DNA of 64,000 nt from Dongia rigui. Lineage in GTDB: Bacteria; Pseudomonadota; Alphaproteobacteria; Dongiales; Dongiaceae. A program made the position numbers and the translations under genes. The stretch lies in NCBI RefSeq assembly GCF_034044635.1, contig NZ_JAXCLX010000001.1, forward strand, positions 2,232,001 to 2,296,000, read 5' to 3'. Within the stretch, counting starts at the first letter, position 1. Each line of letters opens with the position of its first letter. This document shows positions 9,004 to 17,172 of the stretch, piece after piece. A model generated the notes under the pieces. The model was given only the letters and a program-made list of their open reading frames with translations, did no database searches and was not told the origin of the DNA.

Positions 9004-10488
9004 TTGCTCGATCATCTCGTCGCGCGGAGCCCCAAGGCCCACACAATTCAACCGCTGAGCACCAAGGGGCTTGAGGCTTGGAGCAAGGCGCAGCCGGCAT
9101 CCGTGCAGAACTGGATCAAGGCATCGGGCTTCAAGGGGAAGCCCGGCAGCTTCCTGCTGCTCCCCGATGCGGTGAGTTTCCTCGCTGGTGTCGAGGAAGG
9201 CATCGACCGCTGGTCGCTCGCCAATCTGCCGGCGACCTTGCCCGCCGGCACCTATCAGTTGATCGAGGACGATCTGTCGCCGGCGCAGGCCAGCGCCCAT
9301 GCCTTCGCCTGGGCCATGGGCTGCTATCGCTTTGCGCGCTATCGCTCGGATACCAAGACCTTTGCCAGCCTGGTCTGGCCGCAGGGCGCCGACCGCGCCG
9401 CCGTCGAGCGCAGCGTACGCGCCATCGGGCTTGGCCGCGACCTCATCAACACGCCGGCCGAACATATGGGCCCGGCGGATCTCGCCAAGGCGGTGGAAAA
9501 GGTCGCCAGGGCCCACAAGGCCAGGTTCTCGGTCATCGTCGGCGACCAGCTCCTCAAGCAGAACTATCCGACCATCCATGCCGTCGGCCGGGCTGCGGCC
9601 GCCGATCGCCAGCCGCGCCTCATCGACCTCACCTGGAAGGGTCCGGGCGGCGACAAAGGCCCCTATCTGGTCCTGGTCGGCAAAGGCGTGTGCTTTGACA
9701 CCGGTGGCCTCGATATCAAGCCGCGCGGCGGCATGATGATGATGAAGAAGGATATGGGCGGTGCCGCGTCGGTGCTCGCTTTGGCGCAGATGATCATGGA
9801 AGCCAAGCTGCCCTTGCGCCTGCGCCTCATGATCCCGGCGGTCGAGAACTCGGTTTCGGGGGCCTCCATCCGCCCGCTCGACGTGGTGAAGACCCGCAAG
9901 GGGATCACGGTCGAAATCAACGATACCGATGCCGAAGGCCGCCTGATCCTGGCCGACGCCCTGGCCGATGCCGACACGCAGAAGCCGGATTTGATGATCG
10001 ACATGGCGACCCTCACGGGTGCCGCGCGCGTGGCGCTCGGCCCCGATGTGCCGGCGCTCTTTGCCAATGATGACGAAACGGCCGAGGACCTCTTGCGCCA
10101 TGCCCGGGCCGAGGGCGATCCGCTGTGGCGCCTGCCACTGTGGAAGCCCTATCGCCGCATGCTCGACAGCAAGGTGGCCGACATCGCCAATTGCGAGCCC
10201 GGCAGCTTCGGCGGCGCCATTACGGCGGCGCTCTACTTGGCCGAATTCGTCTCGGAAAAGACCAAGTGGCTCCATATCGACACCTATGGCTGGACCTCAG
10301 GCCTTGGCGCCGGCCGGCCGGAAGGGGGTGAGCCCTTAGGGATCCGCGGTCTCTTTGCCTTCATCGACGACTGGCTGAGGCGCGCCACCAAATCGCCGCT
10401 GCTGCCCAGCCGGGCCGCACCCAGGGCAAAGCCCGGTGTGCGGGCGGCCGCGAAGCGCGCCTTGCCGCGCCCGCGCCCGCGTCGCTGA
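9004..10488 (+). CDS. M17 leucyl aminopeptidase family protein
   Basis: This is a cytosolic di-metal aminopeptidase of 494 residues. The M17 signature N-x-D-A-E-G-R-L appears as NDTDAEGRLILAD at residues 306-318. GKGVCFDTGGLDIKP, KKDMGGAA and DMATLTGAARVALG supply the other metal and substrate residues. The start is a TTG at 9004, with AAGGA at 8991-8995 eight bases upstream. No better in-frame ATG is evident. The last 35 residues are rich in Ala, Pro and Arg and lie beyond the conserved domain. The role is peptide turnover. Confidence 0.93.
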   Translation: MLDHLVARSPKAHTIQPLSTKGLEAWSKAQPASVQNWIKASGFKGKPGSFLLLPDAVSFLAGVEEGIDRWSLANLPATLPAGTYQLIEDDLSPAQASAHAFAWAMGCYRFARYRSDTKTFASLVWPQGADRAAVERSVRAIGLGRDLINTPAEHMGPADLAKAVEKVARAHKARFSVIVGDQLLKQNYPTIHAVGRAAAADRQPRLIDLTWKGPGGDKGPYLVLVGKGVCFDTGGLDIKPRGGMMMMKKDMGGAASVLALAQMIMEAKLPLRLRLMIPAVENSVSGASIRPLDVVKTRKGITVEINDTDAEGRLILADALADADTQKPDLMIDMATLTGAARVALGPDVPALFANDDETAEDLLRHARAEGDPLWRLPLWKPYRRMLDSKVADIANCEPGSFGGAITAALYLAEFVSEKTKWLHIDTYGWTSGLGAGRPEGGEPLGIRGLFAFIDDWLRRATKSPLLPSRAAPRAKPGVRAAAKRALPRPRPRR

Positions 10489-10529
10489 AGCCGTTAGAGA
10501 AGCCGTTAGATGAGTGTGGAGCAGGTCGG

Positions 10530-10853
10530 CTGAGCATAGTTAATCAAAAATCGGTTAACTCGGAAATCTCGCCCTGCCAGGCCTGCGGTGCGTGCTGCGC
10601 CTATGATTCCAGCTGGCCCCGGTTCTCGCTGGAGGCAGAGGAAGATTTGGCGCTGATCCCTGCGCATCTGGTGGCACTGGATAAGAGCGGCATGCGCTCC
10701 GTCGACAATCGCTGCACGGCCCTGGCGGGCGAGATCGGCAAGCATGTGGGCTGCACCATCTATGGCCTGCGGCCCGATGTCTGTCGCGCCTGCCAGCCGG
10801 GCGATGAAGAATGCAACACCGCCCGGGCGAAGTATGGCTTCGCGCCGATTTAG
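10530..10853 (+). CDS. YkgJ-type cysteine cluster protein
   Basis: This short protein of about 107 residues has an N-terminal CQACGACC cluster, then TALAGEIGKHVGCTIYG and RPDVCRAC. That is the YkgJ-family set of cysteines thought to bind a zinc or iron centre. The Cys cluster lies upstream of the first ATG, GTG or TTG in this frame (a TTG at 10647), so a standard gene caller would truncate it. The best start I can propose is CTG at 10530, with GGAG at 10518-10521. It follows the aminopeptidase by about 40 bases. The start is uncertain but the coding frame is not. Confidence 0.72.
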   Translation: MSIVNQKSVNSEISPCQACGACCAYDSSWPRFSLEAEEDLALIPAHLVALDKSGMRSVDNRCTALAGEIGKHVGCTIYGLRPDVCRACQPGDEECNTARAKYGFAPI

Positions 10854-10868
10854 TGCCTGCCCAACCTG

Positions 10869-10983
10869 CGTCATCCCCCTGTCGGCGCATGCCGACATGC
10901 GTCGGCGGGGACCCGGGGATCCACCGCTGGCCGGTAAGAGTGGATGCCCGGCCAGTAGGATCAACGCTGGGGCCGGGCATGAC
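10869..10983. repeat. REP-like palindromic intergenic element
   Basis: The segment begins CGTCATCCCC and ends GGGCATGAC. In between are GGATCCAC, GTGGATGCCCGGCC and a matching GGCCGGGC. A second element with the same outer CGTCAT/ATGAC ends and inner GTGGAT/ATCCAC words lies at 52155-52239. This looks like the extragenic palindromic repeats common in alphaproteobacteria. It sits between the convergent YkgJ-type and periplasmic protein genes. Confidence 0.65.
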
Positions 10984-11003
10984 AAGAAGAAGTGGGTCGT
11001 AAC

Positions 11004-11732
11004 CTAGTTGAGATTGAGGACCGTCTGGGCGCGCTTCAGATCCAGGAGTTCGGTCTGCATCAACTCCAGCCGTTCTTTGAAGGCGACGAGCAGGACGATG
11101 GCGCCGCGGAAATTGGGGCCCAAGATCTTGGCGCGGGCTTGCAGGTCCATGCTCCAGAACGACATGTAGTCGTCATGGGAAAGCGTCATGGGATCAGGCA
11201 ATGCCGCCTTGATCGCCTGGGCCTGGTCGGCGGGGAGTTGCGGGTCGACGATGATGACGATGGCGTCGCCCGGCATTTCGGCATCGGTGATGACGCGGTC
11301 GGGCTTGCCGAAGCTTGATTCGATCATGGCCAGCGATTTCGCCGTCCCGTCGGCATCGGCCGGCGCATTCATCGGCTTCCTCGTGCGGATCCAGAAGATC
11401 CTGCGCTGGTCGGCGGCACTCGAGAAATAGAGTTGCATCTGCTCGTTCTTCGGGTCGGTGTCGGCACCGGCCACCGAATCCTTCTTGGTGACCTTGCCCT
11501 TGCCGACCTTCAAGGTGCTGTCGATGTGATAGATCGGCCATTCGTTGAGCACGCTGGTGATCAAGCGGTCGTTGAGCTTTTCCTGATAGATGCCCTCGAG
11601 ATATTCGCCGTCGAGTTCTTCGTTCAACGGCATGTCGAGCGGGATGTTGTTGATCTTGAGCCGGCCTGTTTCGGCGACGGCATAAGTGGTTTGTGCCGCC
11701 AGCAGCAGTGTGGCGAGAACGATCCGAATCAT
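11004..11732 (-). CDS. Predicted periplasmic protein of unknown function
   Basis: The 242-residue product starts MIRIVLATLLLAAQTTYAVAE, a clear Sec signal peptide with likely cleavage after AVA. The mature part has no motif I recognise. Features include LKVGKGKVTKKD, WIRTRKPMNAP, IVDPQLPADQ and a C-terminal helix ERLELMQTELLDLKRA. The start at 11732 is one base after the stop of the LysR gene, so translation is probably coupled. A longer frame to 11861 would overlap that gene. It may act with the regulator or with the envelope, but no function can be assigned. Confidence 0.8.
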   Translation of the reverse strand: MIRIVLATLLLAAQTTYAVAETGRLKINNIPLDMPLNEELDGEYLEGIYQEKLNDRLITSVLNEWPIYHIDSTLKVGKGKVTKKDSVAGADTDPKNEQMQLYFSSAADQRRIFWIRTRKPMNAPADADGTAKSLAMIESSFGKPDRVITDAEMPGDAIVIIVDPQLPADQAQAIKAALPDPMTLSHDDYMSFWSMDLQARAKILGPNFRGAIVLLVAFKERLELMQTELLDLKRAQTVLNLN

Positions 11733-11733
11733 T

Positions 11734-12681
11734 TTATTGAACCCCTTCTTTGACCGGTGTCGTCCCCACACCGTCGACTTTTTCCAGGAAGGCTGCCATC
11801 TGTGCGACGATCCAGTCGCGGAAGGCCTTGACCTTGGCCTGGCGCATCGCGCCCTTGCCATAGATGAGATAATAGCCCGTCTCCAGCACCACCGTCTGCG
11901 GGAAAGGTTGGACGAGCCGGCCGGTCTTCAGATCATCCCCGGCCAGCATGGTGTTGCCGAGCGCGATGCCGAGCCCGTCGATCGCCGCCTGGATCATCAG
12001 ATTCGAATAGTTGAAGGTGAGGTTGGTCTTCATCTCAAGATCGGGGACACCTGCCGCCGCCAGCCAGCGCGGCCAGAAATCGAACTGCGCGCGCCGCCAA
12101 TCCATGTCCGAGATGAGCGAGAAGCGCGCAAGGTCGCGTGGCTCGCGCAAGGGCTGATCGCCATTGATGATGCTGGGCGAACAGACCGGGAAGACCTCGT
12201 CCTGCAGCAGCAATTCGGTTTCGACCCCGGGCCAGGTGCCGCGGCCATAACGGATGCCGATATCGACATCGCCCTCGCCCACGGGGTCGAGACGGTCGGT
12301 TGCGGAAATACGCACCTCGATCTCCGGGTGGCGTGCCTGGAAGTCATAAAGACGCGGCACCAGCCATTTCGAGGCGAGCGAGGGGAGGGCGCTGACGGTG
12401 AGCGGCCCGCCGCCGGGGAAAAGACGCATTTCGGCCGAGGCTTCGGCCAGTTGATGGAAGGCGGCCCGGACGGGCGGGAGATAGCGGCGGCCGGCCTCGG
12501 TCAGCGACAGGGAGCGGGCGCCGCGCTCGAACAGGCTGATCCCCAGCCATTCCTCCAGCGCCTTGATCTGGTGGCTGATGGCGCTGTGGGTGACGTTGAG
12601 CTCGTCAGCGGCCTTGGTGAAGCTCAAATGCCGGGCTGCGCATTCGAAATAGCGAACGGCTTTCAACGGTGGCAGGCGCAT
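11734..12681 (-). CDS. LysR family regulator, GcvA-like
   Basis: This is a regulator of about 315 residues. The N-terminal winged helix reads RLPPLKAVRYFECAARHLS, then FTKAADELNVTHSAISHQI, a pattern typical of GcvA-type LysR proteins. The C-terminal part is a periplasmic-binding-like effector domain with DVDIGIRYGRG. I chose the ATG at 12681 (MRLPPLKA). The nine residues upstream in the longer frame are not conserved-looking. It faces a DUF1127 gene across a 165-base divergent gap and is followed one base later by a periplasmic protein gene. The effector is unknown. Confidence 0.92.
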   Translation of the reverse strand: MRLPPLKAVRYFECAARHLSFTKAADELNVTHSAISHQIKALEEWLGISLFERGARSLSLTEAGRRYLPPVRAAFHQLAEASAEMRLFPGGGPLTVSALPSLASKWLVPRLYDFQARHPEIEVRISATDRLDPVGEGDVDIGIRYGRGTWPGVETELLLQDEVFPVCSPSIINGDQPLREPRDLARFSLISDMDWRRAQFDFWPRWLAAAGVPDLEMKTNLTFNYSNLMIQAAIDGLGIALGNTMLAGDDLKTGRLVQPFPQTVVLETGYYLIYGKGAMRQAKVKAFRDWIVAQMAAFLEKVDGVGTTPVKEGVQ

Positions 12682-12846
12682 GGATATGGCTTCCCCTAAT
12701 GGAATCAAGGGGCGGCAGAAAGTTGTCCGCCTATGCTTGATTCAATCTAACAGAACAAGTGAGAAACGGTCGTTTGTGTCCGCAGCAATGCAAGCATAAC
12801 TTCACCTCAACGGCAATGGTGCCGGTTAGTTAAATGTGAGGGTACA

Positions 12847-13104
12847 ATGACTCAGATCAGCCTGTTCTCGGGGTCGGCCGCCACATCGCAGCGCAGCACC
12901 CGCCTCTTTTCCAACACCCGCCTTGCCGCGGCGACCTCGGCCCTCGGCCATCTCGGCGCCCTGGTGATCGCGTTCCAGGAATGGCAGGAGCGTCACCGCA
13001 CCCGCCGCGACCTGATGCGCCTCAGCGACCACCAGCTCAAGGATATCGGCCTCAGCCGCTTCGATGCCGAGGAGGAATTCCAGAAGCCTTTCTGGCAGGT
13101 GTGA
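12847..13104 (+). CDS. DUF1127 (YjiS-like) small protein
   Basis: This 85-residue protein ends with the DUF1127 signature RRDLMRLSDHQLKDIGLSR followed by an acidic stretch. The N-terminal 40 residues are variable with a hydrophobic patch ALGHLGALVIAF. Members of this family are small, arginine-rich proteins, some of which bind RNA or affect phosphate and carbon metabolism. It is transcribed divergently from a GcvA-like regulator, which may control it. A strong hairpin terminator follows at 13255-13304. Confidence 0.9.
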   Translation: MTQISLFSGSAATSQRSTRLFSNTRLAAATSALGHLGALVIAFQEWQERHRTRRDLMRLSDHQLKDIGLSRFDAEEEFQKPFWQV

Positions 13105-13214
13105 GCGCCATGGCGGCACCAGCCCGTCGCAAGATCACCGTGCCGGTTCCTGCCCGGAACCTGGCCGGTGCCGCGGACCCTTGGGTTCGCCGGCATCCAT
13201 CCCTGGATGCCATT

Positions 13215-13238
13215 TGGGTCGAACCCCCATTCGACCCA
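13215..13238. other. Perfect 9-bp hairpin downstream of the DUF1127 gene
   Basis: TGGGTCGAA at 13215-13223 pairs with TTCGACCCA at 13230-13238 around a six-base CCCCCA loop. It precedes the stronger terminator hairpin at 13255. It has no T-run of its own. Confidence 0.6.
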
Positions 13239-13254
13239 ACCCTGGAGACTTGAC

Positions 13255-13304
13255 GCCACCACCCGGCCCCGGACGATACCGGACCGGGTGGTGGCATATT
13301 TTTC
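13255..13304 (+). terminator. Rho-independent terminator after the DUF1127 gene
   Basis: GCCACCACCCGG at 13255-13266 pairs perfectly with CCGGGTGGTGGC at 13284-13295 (12 bp, 17-base loop). The sequence ATATTTTTC follows at 13296-13304. This separates the DUF1127 transcript from the DinB gene, which begins 23 bases later. Confidence 0.82.
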
Positions 13305-13327
13305 GCCAGCTCCCTAAATTGGGTCTC

Positions 13328-13831
13328 ATGAAAAGCTATTTCGACAGCCTCGCCCGCTATAACCGTTGGGCCAATCGCCGCTTCTATGACGCGGTCGCCA
13401 GCCTTTCCGCCGATGAGATCGCGGCGCCGCGCATCGGTTTCTTTCCCTCGCTCCTGAAAACGCTCAACCACCTCGTCGTGACCGACCGCATATGGCTGTC
13501 GCGTCTCACCGCGACACCGGACACGGAGGCCAAGGCGCTCGACCAGATCATCGCCGCCGATTTTGCCGATCTTTCCGCCCAGCGTGCGGCGTTAGACGCG
13601 CGCATCGTCGACTTTGTGCAAGGTCTCGCCCCGGCCCGGCTCAGCGAAACCCTGGTCTACAAGACGATGGCCGGTATGCCATATGAAACGCCGGTCAATA
13701 TGGTGCTGGCGCATATGTTCAACCACCAGACCCATCATCGCGGGCAAGCGCATGGCATGCTGTCGGGGACGACAGTGCCGCCACCCTCGCTCGATATGAT
13801 CGTGTTCCTGCGCGAGGAAGCGGCGGGCTGA
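13328..13831 (+). CDS. DinB family protein
   Basis: This 167-residue four-helix bundle protein has the DinB metal triad H48 (in LNHLVVTDR), H133 and H137 (in HMFNHQTHHRGQ). N-terminal YNRWANRRFYDAV is also typical. DinB-like proteins bind a divalent metal. Some act as thiol-dependent transferases, while others are DNA-damage inducible with unknown activity. The ATG at 13328 lies just after the DUF1127 terminator. Longer frames reaching 13064 would overlap the DUF1127 gene. It converges with the methyltransferase gene with a seven-base gap. Confidence 0.9.
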   Translation: MKSYFDSLARYNRWANRRFYDAVASLSADEIAAPRIGFFPSLLKTLNHLVVTDRIWLSRLTATPDTEAKALDQIIAADFADLSAQRAALDARIVDFVQGLAPARLSETLVYKTMAGMPYETPVNMVLAHMFNHQTHHRGQAHGMLSGTTVPPPSLDMIVFLREEAAG

Positions 13832-13838
13832 ACCGCGC

Positions 13839-14450
13839 CTAGGCGGCGTGGTCGAGCTTGGCGCGTCCGTGATTGCGGGTGAGTTGGCCGGCGGGGCGGA
13901 CATAGCGCCACACACTTGCCGGCGGCAGGTTCTGGAGGACGCGTTCCTCGACCTCGCCGACGATGCCCAGGCGATTCCTCGGCAGCGGCGAGAAGAGGCC
14001 GTAGGTGAACTGGATAAGCGGCGCGCCCGGCTCCAGCACGGCAAAGGCCTGCGCGCCGATGCGCAGCTGGATCGATTTCTTCAGCGAGAGCAGCGGCAGG
14101 CTGGAGACGATGGCCGCGACCGGCGCGATATTATGCCGTTTCAGCAGCGAGGGCAGATGCAAGGCATCGCCCAACAGGACTTTGACGCCGGGAAAGCGTT
14201 CGACCAGATGCTTGTGCAGCATGGGGTCGCGTTCGATCACCACCAGCCGGTCCGCTGCCACCCCCGAAGCGAGAATCGCCCGCGTCACGGCACCGGTGCC
14301 GCCACCCAGTTCGACGACATGGCCGGTGAGGTTTTTCGGGATCTGGCGCGCCATCGCGGCCGCCAGTTCGGAGCCGGACACGGCGACCGCCCCGATGCTG
14401 CGCGGGTTCTTCAGCCACAACTTGAACAGCAGGCGAGAGTCTTTAAGCAT
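13839..14450 (-). CDS. PmtA-like phospholipid N-methyltransferase
   Basis: This is a class I SAM-dependent methyltransferase of 203 residues. Motif I is VVELGGGTGAVTRAIL, followed by VIERDPMLHKHL (acidic ribose contact), LLGDAL and IVSSLPLLSL. The short N-terminus with LLFKLWLKNPRSIGAVAVSG resembles Rhizobiales phosphatidylethanolamine N-methyltransferases (PmtA), which make phosphatidylcholine precursors. The related fold of rRNA adenine dimethylases is an alternative. The 154-base gap on its upstream side contains no gene that I can support. Confidence 0.8.
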   Translation of the reverse strand: MLKDSRLLFKLWLKNPRSIGAVAVSGSELAAAMARQIPKNLTGHVVELGGGTGAVTRAILASGVAADRLVVIERDPMLHKHLVERFPGVKVLLGDALHLPSLLKRHNIAPVAAIVSSLPLLSLKKSIQLRIGAQAFAVLEPGAPLIQFTYGLFSPLPRNRLGIVGEVEERVLQNLPPASVWRYVRPAGQLTRNHGRAKLDHAA

Positions 14451-14604
14451 GGCAATGCAATATATGACGGGTAAGAGCCCAGTTTCGGTGCGGTCAATCT
14501 GTCACTTCGTCAGGCCGGCGGCAATCGGCTTTGCGCCATTACCGCGTTAAATCGGGCGATTCGAGGGACTTGGCCAGCAATCCCCGACATTTTGCAGGCC
14601 TCTG

Positions 14605-15585
14605 TCAGGTTCCTGGCAGAAGCACGATCTTGCCCGTGGATCGCCGCCCCAGCAGGGCCTCGAAACCCTGGCGCCAATCACTCATGGGCAGGCACATGGA
14701 GACATGGGGACGGAGCTTGCCGGATGCCGCCATCTGGGCCAGCGCCGCGAAGCCTTCCGCCATCAGGGCCGGCGCCTGGGTCCGGTACGAGCCCCAATAG
14801 AAGCCGAGCACATCGACATTCTTCACCAGCAGGATATTGGCCGGGATCTGCTGCACCGTGCCGGCGGCAAAGCCGATGACGACCAGGCGGGCGTTCCAGG
14901 CAACCGCCCGCAACGAGGCATCGAAGATATCGCCGCCGACCGGGTCATAGACGACATCGGCGCCGCGTCCGGCGGTGAGCGCCTTCACCCGTTCCCGCAC
15001 GTCCTCTGTCTTGTAGTCGATGGTGTCGTCGGCGCCGTGCTGGGCGGAGATGGCGCATTTCTCAGGCCCGCCGGCGGTGGCAATGACGCGCGCGCCCAAT
15101 GCCTTGCCGATCTCGACTGCGGTCAGGCCCACGCCGCCAGCAGCCCCATGCACCAGCAGGGTCTCACCCGCTTTGAGGCGCGCCTTCCACACCAGCGCGC
15201 CATAGGAGGTGCCATAGGCGATGGGGAAGCCAGCTGCTTCCGGGAAAGCCATGCCCTCGGGAATGGCGAAGGTGTCGGCAACCTTGGCGACAGCGCGCGT
15301 TGCGAAGGCGCCGTGATCGACCACGGCCATGACCCGCTCGCCCAGTTTGCGCGTGGTGACGCCGGCACCGAGGCCAAGGATGGTCCCGGCGAGTTCCAGC
15401 CCAGGCACGAAAGGCGGATTTGGCTTCACCTGGTACTTGCCGGCGGTCATCAGCGAATCGGCAAAGTTCATGCCGGCCGCCGCCACGTCGATCAGCACCT
15501 CAGCCGGTCCGGCCTGCGGGTCCGGGATGTCGCCCAGATGCAGGCTTTCATATCCGTTGGGCTGGTCGCAGATGAGGGCGCGCAT
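14605..15585 (-). CDS. NADPH:quinone oxidoreductase family protein
   Basis: This is a zinc-free medium-chain dehydrogenase of about 326 residues. The N-terminal substrate domain has GMNFADSLMTAGKYQ, and the nucleotide-binding fold has LLVHGAAGGVGLTAVEIGKALG, the AAGGVG quinone oxidoreductase pattern. ALLGRRSTGKIVLLP is a typical C-terminus. These cytosolic enzymes reduce quinones or enones with NADPH. I chose the ATG at 15585 (MRALICDQP). The six residues upstream in the longer frame are not typical. It appears monocistronic. Confidence 0.92.
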   Translation of the reverse strand: MRALICDQPNGYESLHLGDIPDPQAGPAEVLIDVAAAGMNFADSLMTAGKYQVKPNPPFVPGLELAGTILGLGAGVTTRKLGERVMAVVDHGAFATRAVAKVADTFAIPEGMAFPEAAGFPIAYGTSYGALVWKARLKAGETLLVHGAAGGVGLTAVEIGKALGARVIATAGGPEKCAISAQHGADDTIDYKTEDVRERVKALTAGRGADVVYDPVGGDIFDASLRAVAWNARLVVIGFAAGTVQQIPANILLVKNVDVLGFYWGSYRTQAPALMAEGFAALAQMAASGKLRPHVSMCLPMSDWRQGFEALLGRRSTGKIVLLPGT

Positions 15586-15755
15586 CGACTGTCTTCCCGG
15601 CAATGGATAAGCGGGACAGAGGTATAGCGCGGCGCGGCGTCTAACAAAAGAACGGCCGGAAAAGGACCGGGGCAGGCGTCTTGGGGGGTCAGCTTGCCCG
15701 CCCCGGCGACTGTTCGGGTGGGGATGAACGCGAACAGCTTCAGTCCACGTCCGGC

Positions 15756-16061
15756 TTAGTCGAACAGCGGCACGACGATGTTGATCTGCGGGCGCGCCGG
15801 CTCGCGGTAGATGCGGGGCGGCTCGACATAGACGCGCTCGCGCACATAGACCGGGCGCTCCACATAGATCACGTCCGGGCCGTCGTCATAGTAGCGCACG
15901 ACTTCGGGGGGATGCTTCTTGTAATGGCCATAATGGTGGCCGTTGTCGTACCAATAATCGTTCCCGTGTTTGTGCTTGCCGTCAGCCAAAGCCGGCGTCG
16001 CGGCCAGCGCGAGGCCGATGGCCAAGAAAGCGGCGCTCCAACGCAGCGATGAATTCTTCAT
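15756..16061 (-). CDS. Small secreted His/Tyr/Pro-rich protein
   Basis: This 101-residue product starts at 16061 with MKNSSLRWSAAFLAIGLALA and a signal peptide ending ATPALA. The mature part begins DGKHKHGNDYWYDNGHHYGH, followed by YKKHPPEV and repeated Tyr/Val/Arg/Pro words such as VYVRERVYVEPP. It has no enzyme motif. The His- and Asp-rich N-terminus could bind metal, which is inference only. Similar small PXXP/YVE-rich envelope proteins occur widely in alphaproteobacteria without known function. Confidence 0.78.
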   Translation of the reverse strand: MKNSSLRWSAAFLAIGLALAATPALADGKHKHGNDYWYDNGHHYGHYKKHPPEVVRYYDDGPDVIYVERPVYVRERVYVEPPRIYREPARPQINIVVPLFD

Positions 16062-16192
16062 GTCCCGTCCTGCCTTTGATCTTGCCGGCACATGACGCTC
16101 GTCATGGCCTCAGTCAATCATAAGCAGGGCACGGTGATGGCACTGTGATCGTTCGGTACGCGGGAATGGAACCGATTCACGAATGCGTGAGA

Positions 16193-17164
16193 TCAGATCT
16201 CCGAGAAGCGATAGAGCGTGACCTGGCGATAGGTTTCACCGGGTCGAAGGGTGGCCTTGCTGAAGCCTGGCTCGTTGGGCGCGTTGGGGAACACCTGCGG
16301 TTCAAGACATAGACCGCCATGGGCGCCAAAGCCACCGCCTGCGAGATAACCGCCGTCGTAGAATTGGAGCCCGGGCTCGGTCGAGAGCACATCGAGGCGC
16401 GTGCGGCTTTGCGGGCCTTCAAGGCTGGCGGCAAGGCGCGGTTCGCTCTGGCGTTCTTTGCTCAAGACAAAATTGTGATCGTAGCGTTGGCCGCGCGCAC
16501 CCACGGCGGTGGGTGTCCGGAAGTCGAAGGCGGTGCCGCTGACATCAGCGATGGCACCGGTCGGAATGAGATCGTCATCGACCGGCAGATAATGGTCGGC
16601 CGGGATCGTCAGGCGATGCCCCAGAATGTCGCCGCTGCCATCGAGGTTGAAATAGCTGTGGGTGGCGAGGTTGATGATGGTCGGCGCGTCGGTCGTGGCG
16701 GTGAGCGTGATGCGCACGTCATTGCCGTCGAGGCTATAGGTGCAGTACGTCTGAAGCGTGCCCGGGTAGCCTTCCTCGCCATCTGGCGAGACGAGGGTCA
16801 GGGTTACATGGGTGTCGTCCGCCTCGACGATGTCCCAGTTGCGATGCGCGAAACCGCGCATGCCGCCATGGAGATGCGTGCGCCCGCGTTCATTGCAGGG
16901 CAGTTGATAGCTTTTGCCATCGAGCGAGAAACGCCCGCCGGCGATGCGGTTGGCATAGCGTCCGGCGACGGCGCCGGCATAGACGGCGTGGGTCAGGTAA
17001 TCGGCAATGTTTGCAAAGCCGAGGACACGCGGCCTGCCCTGAAAGGTCAAGCCGTGGATGCGCGCGCCATGGGTAAGGATGCTTAAGCCGAGCGCCCCGG
17101 CGCCAAGGCGTATCTCGTTGACCGTGGCACCGTCATCCATCTTGCCGAAGGGAGCGTGTGCCAT
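16193..17164 (-). CDS. galM: Aldose 1-epimerase (mutarotase)
   Basis: This 323-residue GalM-family enzyme interconverts alpha and beta anomers of aldoses. Substrate residues are visible at AGRYANRIAGGRF, THLHGGMRGFAHR, the catalytic acid H169 in INLATHSYFN, D229 in YDHNFVL and the catalytic base E288 in LEPQVFPNAPN. It is the last gene of the minus-strand sugar operon, eight bases after dgoA. A mutarotase fits a pathway in which a dehydrogenase needs one sugar anomer. Confidence 0.95.
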   Translation of the reverse strand: MAHAPFGKMDDGATVNEIRLGAGALGLSILTHGARIHGLTFQGRPRVLGFANIADYLTHAVYAGAVAGRYANRIAGGRFSLDGKSYQLPCNERGRTHLHGGMRGFAHRNWDIVEADDTHVTLTLVSPDGEEGYPGTLQTYCTYSLDGNDVRITLTATTDAPTIINLATHSYFNLDGSGDILGHRLTIPADHYLPVDDDLIPTGAIADVSGTAFDFRTPTAVGARGQRYDHNFVLSKERQSEPRLAASLEGPQSRTRLDVLSTEPGLQFYDGGYLAGGGFGAHGGLCLEPQVFPNAPNEPGFSKATLRPGETYRQVTLYRFSEI

Positions 17165-17172
17165 CGGTCACC

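Noticed and set aside
10506-10985. Minus-strand frame over the YkgJ-type gene
   Set aside because: The plus strand encodes a conserved Cys-cluster protein, and the minus frame has no motif.
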